From Acidobacteriota bacterium (lineage in GTDB: Bacteria > Acidobacteriota > Blastocatellia > Pyrinomonadales > Pyrinomonadaceae), in contig JABFSB010000326.1 of the NCBI GenBank assembly GCA_013140875.1, forward strand, positions 1 through 5,168: a stretch of 5,168 bases of DNA. The letters run 5' to 3'. Position 1 is the first letter of the stretch, and every line of letters begins with the position of its first letter. Shown here piece after piece: positions 1 through 5,168 of the stretch. The notes beneath the pieces were generated by a model that was given only the letters and a program-made list of their open reading frames with translations, had not been told where the DNA came from and made no database searches. The position numbers and the translations under genes were made by a program.

Positions 1-409
1 CGTCAAAGAGGCCCTCGGCAAAAAGTCTGGCTTTGATCTGCTCGAACGCGACGGTCAAAGCGCCTTCGCCCACGGGCTCGAGAGAATCGACCATCAACTG
101 GTATTCGCCGCGCTTTTCGTAGGCCGTAATCCGGCCGCGGCAGCGTACATGAAGCCCGTCAGACGGCCGAAATCTGATCCGATAGTTCTGGCCCCGGTAA
201 CAAGCCGCTTTCAACACCGTCTCGCCATCGGTCAGCGAAAAGTACCAATGGCCGGATGACGCCGCCATAAAATTCGTGATCTCGCCCTCTACCCAAACGC
301 TCGCAAATCGCGATTCGAGCGCCGACCTGATATCGGCGTTCAGTTCAGAAACCGTAAGCGCGCGCCGCTCGGTCTCCTCGAATAATGCTGCGAATAAAGG
401 GCTGTCCAT
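1..409 (-). CDS. xseA: Exodeoxyribonuclease VII large subunit, N-terminal part (runs off the left edge)
   Basis: The 136 visible codons encode the N-terminal OB-fold of XseA, the large subunit that pairs with several XseB copies to degrade single-stranded DNA into oligonucleotides in the cytoplasm during repair. The translation shows family landmarks in order: LTVSELNADI (18-27), VWVEGEITNF (38-47), GHWYFSLTD (53-61), FRPSDGLHVRCRGR (80-93), YEKRGEYQLMVD (97-108), and the ALTVAFEQIKARL...EGLFD run (117-136) that ends the OB domain. The catalytic and coiled-coil parts lie outside the window. The ATG at 407-409 gives the usual short lead before LTVSEL. An in-frame TTG three codons upstream is possible, and the frame stays open further up, but that stretch overlaps a terminator. 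No Shine-Dalgarno sequence precedes the ATG. The gene follows the secreted-protein gene on the same strand but is separated from it by a terminator. The family assignment is confident from motif recognition; the exact start is less so. Confidence 0.93.
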   Translation of the reverse strand, partial: MDSPLFAALFEETERRALTVSELNADIRSALESRFASVWVEGEITNFMAASSGHWYFSLTDGETVLKAACYRGQNYRIRFRPSDGLHVRCRGRITAYEKRGEYQLMVDSLEPVGEGALTVAFEQIKARLFAEGLFD

Positions 410-419
410 TCGATTCAAG

Positions 420-425
420 ATTATA
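420..425 (-). promoter_or_regulatory. Candidate -10 box for xseA
   Basis: Read on the minus strand, 425-420 is a perfect TATAAT, placed 10 bases before the xseA ATG and just downstream of the preceding terminator. A start of transcription about 6-7 bases on would leave only a few untranslated bases, which fits the lack of a Shine-Dalgarno sequence. A TTGAAA lies upstream at 448-453, but its 22-base spacing is too long for a standard -35, so the call rests on the -10 match and position only. Confidence 0.4.
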
Positions 426-458
426 ACATGGTGCCGCGGACGGCCGATTTCAAGACGC

Positions 459-485
459 AAAAGAGGCCGCCGTTTTGGCAGCCTC
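459..485 (-). terminator. Rho-independent terminator after the secreted-protein gene
   Basis: On the minus strand GAGGCTGCC (485-477) pairs with GGCGGCCTC (471-463) around a 5-base AAAAC loop. This is a 9-bp stem with one T-G wobble, followed directly by TTTT (462-459). It sits 29 bases past the stop codon of the gene at 515-1501. On the plus strand the wobble becomes a C-A mismatch and there is no strong T run, so the orientation is minus. Confidence 0.8.
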
Positions 486-514
486 AGTTTGCAAATCGTG
501 CTGGAATCCAAAGT

Positions 515-1501
515 TTACGGGGTCGCGACAAAATCGACGTTGCTCAGACTCTCGCCGAGGCTGATGAAGCGTTCCGGATTCTCAAAAACGTAACTCTTTG
601 ATTGAACCCTGAGCAAATAAGCCTGACCTGTTTCGAGGTCCGGGAAATGATAAAAGCCGAACGGGCTGGTCACCGTATATAACGGTTGGGATAAATTGCC
701 ACCCGATAACATTACCCGCACCCGTCCGATACCGCGTCCTTCCGCGTTCCGAACTTGTCCCGACATTGACGAATTGGCCGCCGTCGTGCCGCTGCGGGCC
801 ACAACTCTCAGGTCGTCGATGCCCGCTCCGTGATCGGTCCCTGTATCGTCGACATCGGCCCAACGGATCATGACCTCTCCACCAGCGGGAATCGATACCA
901 GAAAAGAAGCTGTCAGCGTTTGGCGGTTAGCCGGATTATTGCCGTCGATACCGGAGGCAGGTGTCGTATTTACCGGCGATGTAAAATCCAGCGCAGGCAC
1001 GTTTGTATATGTGCCTGTCGTCAGGTCCGTGATATCGCCCGCCGACTGGCTGAATGCGAATGTAATAACCTGAGGCGTTCCACTCGCGGTACGCCACTGC
1101 TCACCTGTGTAGGTGATCTCAAGCGAAGAAATGCTGACACCGGAATCGTTCTGGAACCGTACGCCATAGAACATAGTGTTCGTCGACCCGGATGCAAGCG
1201 CCCCAAAACACCGCTCGAGGTTTCCGGCCGAACCGTAATTCTTGAACTCGCCGGTGCCGGTCGATCCCGTGCTGGCCGCGAAGACATTCGGTATGGCATT
1301 ACCCGATGCCCGAAACGCATAGACTCCAGCAATCGAGGTATTGTCGGTCAGACTGAAATTGCCAGTGCCTAAGGCATCAAAGTCCTGCGTATAGGCTCCC
1401 GGAGAGCCGAGCGTGGTGATACTTACTTGAGCGGTGGCAGGGTACCAAGCGATCCCCAAAACGAAGGCTATCGTTAGTAGCCTGAAAATTGATTTAATCA
1501 T
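515..1501 (-). CDS. Secreted beta-sandwich protein with C-terminal carboxypeptidase-regulatory-like domain
   Basis: This is a 328-residue exported protein of unknown function. Residues 1-24 form a signal peptide: K3/R7, a hydrophobic core (LLTIAFVLGIAW), and an ATA-Q cleavage site after residue 24. Residues about 28-235 resemble the beta-sandwich modules found on extracellular nucleases and other secreted bacterial proteins, with YTQDFDALG (37-45), YTGEQWR (131-137), RWADVDD (213-219) and DHGAGIDDLRV (223-233). Residues about 246-328 look like a carboxypeptidase-regulatory-like beta domain: SGQVRNAEGRGIGRVRVML, then SPFGFYHFPDLETGQ, ending in NVDFVATP. No catalytic domain, transmembrane anchor or LPXTG motif is visible, so binding or a structural surface role is inferred rather than shown. 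GTGAGG at 1506-1511 sits 4 bases before the ATG and supports the start. It has its own terminator and no partner gene in the window. I found no convincing promoter in the 60 bases upstream. Confidence 0.85.
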   Translation of the reverse strand: MIKSIFRLLTIAFVLGIAWYPATAQVSITTLGSPGAYTQDFDALGTGNFSLTDNTSIAGVYAFRASGNAIPNVFAASTGSTGTGEFKNYGSAGNLERCFGALASGSTNTMFYGVRFQNDSGVSISSLEITYTGEQWRTASGTPQVITFAFSQSAGDITDLTTGTYTNVPALDFTSPVNTTPASGIDGNNPANRQTLTASFLVSIPAGGEVMIRWADVDDTGTDHGAGIDDLRVVARSGTTAANSSMSGQVRNAEGRGIGRVRVMLSGGNLSQPLYTVTSPFGFYHFPDLETGQAYLLRVQSKSYVFENPERFISLGESLSNVDFVATP

Positions 1502-1505
1502 TCGA

Positions 1506-1511
1506 CCTCAC
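1506..1511 (-). promoter_or_regulatory. Ribosome binding site of the secreted-protein gene
   Basis: The minus strand reads GTGAGG, then TCGA, then the ATG at 1501. The GAGG core with a short spacer supports this ATG over the internal alternatives, as does the signal peptide that begins at this start. Confidence 0.6.
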
Positions 1512-1765
1512 TATGTTTAACTATTTCTAATTGACACCAAATCGATCCAAATTAGGTAGAAACGGGCTGATCTGAAATGGAAGGAAGATTTGGAAAGATA
1601 ATGTTTTTGAGAAAAGCTCGATCACGTACCGCGCGTTTCTCAATTTCTTCCGATGCCCCAGGAAATGCGGACCGTATCGACGCGCATCGAGAGCGATAAA
1701 ACTGAACCGGGTAATATACGGGTGAGGCCGCAGTTAAAGCGTAGCAAAATCGTGCACTCAAGGCA

Positions 1766-1797
1766 ATGATTTTTCTCAGTGATGATTTTTCTCAGTA
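1766..1797. repeat. Two-copy 16-bp tandem repeat
   Basis: ATGATTTTTCTCAGTG (1766-1781) is followed immediately by ATGATTTTTCTCAGTA (1782-1797), identical at 15 of 16 positions. It lies in non-coding DNA between atpC and the secreted-protein gene. It could be a recent slippage duplication or a pair of protein-binding sites; the sequence alone does not decide. Confidence 0.85.
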
Positions 1798-1858
1798 AAC
1801 GAGCATTCTAATTCATGTTGCCGTCCGTGATCGGCCTTTGTCGGGTTTGAAATTGAAT

Positions 1859-1893
1859 AAAAAACGGTGGAGCCGTGTCGTCTCCACCGTTTT
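1859..1893 (-). terminator. Strong rho-independent terminator of the atpDC unit
   Basis: AAAACGGTGGAG (1861-1872) and CTCCACCGTTTT (1882-1893) are perfect inverse complements, giving a 12-bp stem with a 9-base loop. Read on the minus strand the stem ends in a run of six T bases (1864-1859), then ATTC. It lies 24 bases past the atpC stop. On the plus strand the stem also ends in four T bases, so weak bidirectional activity is possible, although I see no plus-strand gene that would need it. Confidence 0.93.
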
Positions 1894-1917
1894 AATACCG
1901 AAATGAAAAGAATTAGA

Positions 1918-2316
1918 TCAGCGCCCGGCCAATTGAAGGCGTGCGTTTGCAAAATCGAGCCGTTCACGGATATCCTCCGTTTCTTCGACCGAAGCCGTGG
2001 CCGCCGCCGATAAGGCCTTTTCGGCTCCATCCTTGTCGGCACGGGCCGCTTCTAAATTAACGTCCGAGGCGTTCTCAGCGAGATCGGTCATTACCGAAAC
2101 GGTGTCTGAGCTGACCTCGACAAAGCCGCCGGCGACAGCCAGTCTTTCGGTCGCGCCTTTGTTGGAAAAGCTCAAGATGCCGGGTTTGAGTGCCGAAATA
2201 AGCGGAGCGTGATTGGGCAAGATACCAGCTTCGCCGGAAAGCGTAGGCACAGTGACCGACTCGACCGTCTCATCGACAACGCGTTTTTCAGGGGTAACAA
2301 TTTCTAGTTTAAGCAT
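1918..2316 (-). CDS. atpC: F-type ATP synthase epsilon subunit
   Basis: This 132-residue protein is the epsilon subunit of the F1 central stalk, which with gamma couples rotation to the catalytic beta subunits and can inhibit ATP hydrolysis through its C-terminal helices. The N-terminal beta-sandwich is clear: MLKLEIVTPEKRVVDE (1-16), VTVPTLSGEAGILPNHAPLI (21-40), LKPGIL (43-48), AGGFVEV (62-68) and VSVMTD (73-78). The C-terminal helical hairpin follows at about 86-130, rich in Ala, Glu and Arg. Length is normal for the family. I chose the ATG at 2314-2316 because families start at about this point. An in-frame TTG at 2329-2331 would add five residues (TTG-T-I-N-N) and lies at the edge of a hairpin repeat. 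Neither start has a Shine-Dalgarno sequence. The gene follows atpD after 84 bases that are mostly hairpin, and ends just before a strong terminator. Confidence 0.95.
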   Translation of the reverse strand: MLKLEIVTPEKRVVDETVESVTVPTLSGEAGILPNHAPLISALKPGILSFSNKGATERLAVAGGFVEVSSDTVSVMTDLAENASDVNLEAARADKDGAEKALSAAATASVEETEDIRERLDFANARLQLAGR

Positions 2317-2323
2317 GTTATTA

Positions 2324-2394
2324 ATGGTCAATGGTGAATGGTGAATGGTGAATGCAAGATCGTCTCAGGCATTCATCATTCACCATTCACCATT
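2324..2394. repeat. Heptamer-repeat inverted repeat forming a long hairpin between atpD and atpC
   Basis: On the plus strand the left arm is ATGGTCA followed by three ATGGTGA copies and ATG (2324-2354). The right arm (2369-2394) is its inverse complement. Bases 2330-2355 pair with 2369-2394 over 26 positions with a single non-Watson-Crick pair (2348 with 2376: G-T on the plus strand, A-C in the atpDC transcript). The loop is 13 bases. The stem begins 6 bases after the atpD stop and ends 13 bases before the atpC ATG. There is no U run after the stem in the minus-strand RNA, so it does not look like a terminator. Short heptamer repeats of this style are known from other bacteria, for example the heptanucleotide repeats of filamentous cyanobacteria; whether this one is dispersed in its genome cannot be seen here. 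Confidence 0.95.
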
Positions 2395-2400
2395 ATCTAA

Positions 2401-3912
2401 CTACGCCGCGGCGGCCATCTTCTTGGCTTTTTCTCTGGCCTGTTCGATCGTGCCGACCATGTAGAAGGATTGTTCAGGCATGTCGTCGCATTTGCCTTCG
2501 AGAATTTCCTTAAAGCCTTTGATCGTATCTTCGATCTTGACGTACTCGCCCTTCAAACCGGTAAACTGCTCGCCGACAAAGAACGGCTGCGAGAAGAAAC
2601 GCTGGATCTTTCGGGCACGGGCAACTGTCAGCTTGTCGTCTTCCGAAAGTTCATCGAGGCCGAGAATAGCGATGATGTCCTGAAGGTCCTTGTAACGCTG
2701 AAGGATCTTCTTGACCGACTGCGCCGTGTTGTAGTGATCGTCGCCAACGACCTGAGGATCGAGAATACGCGAGTTCGACGCGAGCGGATCGACGGCCGGG
2801 TAAATACCCAACTCCACAATCTGTCGCGACAACGCCGTAACAGCGTCAAGGTGAGCAAACGTGGTCGCGGGTGCCGGATCGGTATAGTCGTCGGCGGGCA
2901 CGTAAACAGCCTGGATCGATGTGATAGCACCTGTCTTGGTCGACGTGATGCGTTCCTGCATCTCGCCCATTTCCGAAGCGAGTGTCGGCTGATAGCCCAC
3001 GGCGGACGGCATACGTCCGAGAAGTGCGGACACTTCGGAACCTGCCTGCGTAAATCTGAAAATGTTATCGACGAAGAAGAGCACGTCGTTCCCCTGATCG
3101 CGGAAATATTCGGCGACCGTCAGGCCCGACAAAGCAACGCGGAGGCGTGCTCCCGGAGGCTCGGTCATCTGACCGTACACAAGCGAAACCTTAGAATCGG
3201 GTATTTGTGCCTTATCAACCTTCGAAAGATCGAACGCACCGGTCTTTTCGAGGTTTTCGTTGAAGGCGTCGCCATAGCGGATAACCTTCGACTCGACCAT
3301 TTCGCGGAGAAGGTCGTTGCCTTCACGTGTTCTTTCGCCCACGCCCGCGAAAACCGAATAGCCGTCAGAACCGATGGCGACGTTGTTGATCAGTTCCATG
3401 ATAAGAACCGTCTTGCCAACACCGGCACCGCCGAACAGGCCGATCTTACCGCCGCGAAGGAAGGGCTGAACAAGGTCGATGACCTTAATGCCCGTCTCGA
3501 ACATTTCGAGCGATGTCGACTGCTCGTCGAACGAAGGAGCATGACGATGGATCGATGAACGCGTTTCGCTGCTGACCGGCCCTAACTCATCAACCGGATC
3601 GCCGATAACGTTCATGACGCGGCCGAGTGTCGCGGTGCCCACGGGAACGGTAATCGGACCGCCGAGGTCGATGACCTTCATTCCCCGGACCATACCGTCG
3701 GTCGGCAGCATCGAAACGGCACGAACACGGCCTTCGCCAAGGTGCTGCTGGACCTCAGCCACGACATCGACCGTGTCCTCAACATCGAAGCCTTCCGATG
3801 TGATCCGAAGCGCCTGATACACCGGCGGTAAATAATCCTTAAATTCAACGTCGACAACCGGCCCGATGATCTGAACCACGGTCCCGATCTGTACGCCTGC
3901 TTCATTAGCCAT
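2401..3912 (-). CDS. atpD: F-type ATP synthase catalytic beta subunit
   Basis: This 503-residue protein is the catalytic subunit of the F1 head, making ATP from ADP and phosphate at the alpha/beta interfaces. The N-terminal beta-barrel (about 8-85) includes IIGPVVDVEF. The nucleotide-binding domain carries the P-loop GGAGVGKT (161-168), GERTREGND (192-200) with the catalytic Glu193, Walker B VLFFVDNIFRF (277-287), the PAVDPLASNS family signature (372-381), and DELSEDD (420-426) in the C-terminal domain. It is longer than the 460-residue E. coli protein, mainly because of about 28 extra residues near 212-240, plus a slightly longer N-terminus and an Ala-rich tail. All catalytic motifs are intact. 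The ATG at 3912 gives a normal N-terminus; GAGGAG upstream is 13 bases away, longer than usual. It is followed by atpC, while alpha, gamma, delta and the Fo genes are absent from the window. Confidence 0.98.
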   Translation of the reverse strand: MANEAGVQIGTVVQIIGPVVDVEFKDYLPPVYQALRITSEGFDVEDTVDVVAEVQQHLGEGRVRAVSMLPTDGMVRGMKVIDLGGPITVPVGTATLGRVMNVIGDPVDELGPVSSETRSSIHRHAPSFDEQSTSLEMFETGIKVIDLVQPFLRGGKIGLFGGAGVGKTVLIMELINNVAIGSDGYSVFAGVGERTREGNDLLREMVESKVIRYGDAFNENLEKTGAFDLSKVDKAQIPDSKVSLVYGQMTEPPGARLRVALSGLTVAEYFRDQGNDVLFFVDNIFRFTQAGSEVSALLGRMPSAVGYQPTLASEMGEMQERITSTKTGAITSIQAVYVPADDYTDPAPATTFAHLDAVTALSRQIVELGIYPAVDPLASNSRILDPQVVGDDHYNTAQSVKKILQRYKDLQDIIAILGLDELSEDDKLTVARARKIQRFFSQPFFVGEQFTGLKGEYVKIEDTIKGFKEILEGKCDDMPEQSFYMVGTIEQAREKAKKMAAAA

Positions 3913-3925
3913 TTTTGAAATATTG

Positions 3926-3931
3926 CTCCTC
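3926..3931 (-). promoter_or_regulatory. Ribosome binding site of atpD, with long spacing
   Basis: GAGGAG on the minus strand is the only strong Shine-Dalgarno match upstream of atpD. It lies 13 bases from the ATG at 3912, a wide spacer for such a highly expressed gene. No ATG, GTG or TTG occurs between it and 3912 in frame, so the annotated start stays the best choice. Confidence 0.55.
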
Positions 3932-3961
3932 TATATAGACAAGAAATAGGTCTTAATACAA
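3932..3961 (-). promoter_or_regulatory. Candidate promoter of the atpDC unit
   Basis: On the minus strand TTGTAT (3961-3956) is followed after 18 bases by TATATA (3937-3932), a fair match to a housekeeping -35/-10 pair. Transcription would then begin close to the GAGGAG motif, giving a very short leader. The surrounding 3913-3985 stretch is AT-rich compared with the flanking genes, as expected for a promoter region. The match is not strong enough to exclude other sites in the same gap. Confidence 0.35.
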
Positions 3962-4040
3962 AGCAGTAAGGATACCATATTGGACATATCCGCAGCAAAG
4001 GCAGCGGGTCTGCTCCAGGTTCAACTACGAAATAGCTCTT

Positions 4041-5168
4041 TCATCGCGGCCCGCGGTTGAACCGGACATATTCAAGCCAAAGCTCGCGGTTTGCCGGATT
4101 GTCACGGATCGCCGACGGGGCCTCGAACATATCCAAAAGCTGCTGGTCGGTTTCGTTTCCGGTCACCGACCAAAGGTCTCTGAAGCCAAGTTGATTGTGG
4201 CCGTCCCAGCCGTACTTCAAAGTCATCGAATTGAGCCGAGCGCCGTTGCCGCCGGACTGCCAAAGATCGCGGCCGACCTGATAGCGGTTGTAATAGTCAG
4301 TCGGGACCGGATCGTTCGCCCGTCTTTTTCGCAAACGTGTAATTCCGTGTTCGCCGAGACCAGCAAGCAGCACGGCCCCGCGCGGATCGACCGCGACCAG
4401 CCACGGATAATGCGGCGGGCTTGTTTCAAGCGCTTTGCCCCAGCCGTTGGGAAACATTATTAAAGAGCGGCTGAAAATCCATCTGGACTGACCGCCGTTT
4501 GGCGGAAGCCACGCATAAACCTCGTTGAATCGGCCTTCGGTTTCGCCGTCCACGCTCTCGCCAACCGCCTTGCACCAATAAATACCATCACGCGGTCCTG
4601 ATTTGCCCCAGCGGTCGATATCGAACCACGCCCAGCCGCGATCGAACTGACGAAACTTCTGCTGAACTTCGCCGATCTTGCTCGTCACGCCTGTTGCGGG
4701 ATTTATGCGACGCAATGCGCCGTAACCATGTTCAAGCAGGACAAGGTCACCGTCGCTTCGGACGCGGATCACCGACGGAACATATATCTCCGGCCTGATT
4801 CCCTGCTGGGCCTGCTGTGCCGTCACCTCCAACTGGCTTGCCGCGCGGTTTGCCATCTGGTCGAAAACATCCGTAACGCCGCGCTGCTTCAGCCGCTGCG
4901 CCATTCCGGGACTGCCGTAGAGTGTAGTCACCATCCGGTTACGCGTGATCTTGCGGATAGCGTCATTATCCTGGTCGGCGACATACAACGCGTCGCTGAC
5001 CGGATCGAAAACCAAAGACGCCGGCCCGTTGAATCTGGCGTTGTGCCCGCTGCCGTCCTGAAAACCGGGCTGATGATTCGGATCTCCGGCAAAAACGGAA
5101 ACAACTACGCGATTTTTTCGATAAGGAGGAAAAATTTCTAACTTCCATACGCATTGGTCTTCATAACC
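4041..5168 (-). CDS. NHL-repeat beta-propeller protein, C-terminal part (start beyond the right edge)
   Basis: The frame is open from the right edge, giving 375 visible residues before the TGA at 4041-4043, so the true start is outside the window. The TTG at 5013-5015 and other internal starts should not be used, because they would cut a clear repeat in two. Visible residues 21-75 make a textbook NHL unit: VVVSVFAGD, GFQDGSGHNARFNGPASLVF, then LYVADQDNDAIRKIT. Weaker units follow at about 129-165 (SVIRVRSDGDLVLLEHGYGALRRI in part) and 254-280 (WLVAVDPRGAVLLAGLGEHGITRLR). NHL repeats stack as propeller blades and usually serve as binding surfaces, often in exported proteins. No enzyme motif is visible. 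A Gln/Ala-rich probable helical insert (about 86-127) separates the first two units, and the C-terminus (about 326-375) is non-repetitive. Signal peptide and localisation cannot be judged. No clear terminator lies between this gene and atpD. Confidence 0.82.
   Translation of the reverse strand, partial: GYEDQCVWKLEIFPPYRKNRVVVSVFAGDPNHQPGFQDGSGHNARFNGPASLVFDPVSDALYVADQDNDAIRKITRNRMVTTLYGSPGMAQRLKQRGVTDVFDQMANRAASQLEVTAQQAQQGIRPEIYVPSVIRVRSDGDLVLLEHGYGALRRINPATGVTSKIGEVQQKFRQFDRGWAWFDIDRWGKSGPRDGIYWCKAVGESVDGETEGRFNEVYAWLPPNGGQSRWIFSRSLIMFPNGWGKALETSPPHYPWLVAVDPRGAVLLAGLGEHGITRLRKRRANDPVPTDYYNRYQVGRDLWQSGGNGARLNSMTLKYGWDGHNQLGFRDLWSVTGNETDQQLLDMFEAPSAIRDNPANRELWLEYVRFNRGPR

Larger units (their letters stand above)
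1502..1858. other. Intergenic region with no convincing gene
   Basis: These 357 bases separate the atpDC terminator from the secreted-protein gene and must hold the promoter of the latter, though no clean -35/-10 pair stands out. They contain a 16-bp tandem duplication (1766-1797) and an 8-bp inverted pair, TTGAGAAA at 1607-1614 with TTTCTCAA at 1636-1643, separated by 21 bases. The open frames here are poor: a minus-strand 69-codon frame needs a TTG start and has no recognisable family, and a plus-strand 32-codon frame at 1601-1699 encodes a basic peptide with no family resemblance. I see no tRNA, riboswitch or transposon remnant. Confidence 0.6.

Noticed and set aside
830..1372. Plus-strand open frame of 180 codons opposite the secreted-protein gene
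   Set aside because: The minus-strand frame has a signal peptide, two recognisable domains, a ribosome binding site and a terminator. The opposite frame is Arg/Cys-rich and resembles no family.
1601..1699. Plus-strand 32-codon frame with a GGAAAG motif upstream
   Set aside because: The peptide is basic and low in hydrophobic residues, with no known family; the purine run upstream is common by chance. Conservation in relatives would be needed to call it.
1552..1761. Minus-strand 69-codon frame in the gap between atpC and the secreted-protein gene
   Set aside because: It needs a TTG start, has no Shine-Dalgarno sequence, no recognisable domain and no clear signal peptide, so I treat it as chance.
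2324..2394. The atpD-atpC hairpin read as a rho-independent terminator or a CRISPR-like array
   Set aside because: The stem is not GC-rich at its base and is not followed by a U run, and the 7-bp unit without spacers does not fit a CRISPR array.
2470..3558. Long plus-strand open frame of 362 codons opposite atpD
   Set aside because: It is antisense to a fully conserved atpD whose motifs are intact, its translation is Arg/Leu/His-rich with no recognisable family, and it has no supporting start signal. It reflects codon bias on the other strand.
4000..4012. Small GCAG-CTGC stem after the NHL gene as its terminator
   Set aside because: The stem is only about four base pairs with no T run after it on the minus strand, too weak to support a terminator.
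4728..5141. Plus-strand open frame of 137 codons at the right end
   Set aside because: It is antisense to the NHL-repeat frame, which stays open to the window edge and carries clear repeat motifs.

Overview
The window looks like chromosomal housekeeping DNA from a moderately GC-rich Gram-negative-type bacterium. My best guess is Acidobacteriota, possibly a Blastocatellia-like lineage. That guess rests on a secreted protein ending in a carboxypeptidase-regulatory-like domain, an NHL-repeat protein, and an atpD-atpC pair standing apart from the other ATP synthase genes. No marker here fixes the taxonomy, so the placement is inference. All five genes I support are on the minus strand, so transcription runs from high to low coordinates.

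Layout in transcription order: (1) 5168-4041, the C-terminal 375 residues of an NHL/beta-propeller protein whose start lies beyond the right edge. (2) 4040-3913, a 128-bp gap with a probable promoter and ribosome binding site for the next gene. (3) 3912-2401, atpD, the catalytic beta subunit of F-type ATP synthase, carrying an insertion relative to E. coli. (4) 2400-2317, an 84-bp gap almost filled by a heptamer-based long hairpin. (5) 2316-1918, atpC, the epsilon subunit, followed by a perfect 12-bp-stem terminator at 1859-1893. (6) 1858-1502, about 360 bp with no convincing gene but a 16-bp tandem duplication. (7) 1501-515, a secreted protein with a beta-sandwich domain and a C-terminal regulatory-like domain, followed by its own terminator at 459-485. 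(8) 409-1, the N-terminal 136 residues of the exodeoxyribonuclease VII large subunit (xseA), which runs off the left edge.

atpD and atpC form a two-gene transcription unit for the rotor/catalytic part of the F1 head. The NHL protein, the secreted protein and xseA look like separate units, each bounded by a gap, a terminator or a promoter-like box. I see no defence system, mobile element, CRISPR array, tRNA or rRNA. The most unusual element is the hairpin of ATGGTGA repeats between atpD and atpC. It leaves atpC without a visible Shine-Dalgarno sequence and could set the atpD:atpC expression ratio, or may simply be a dispersed genomic repeat.
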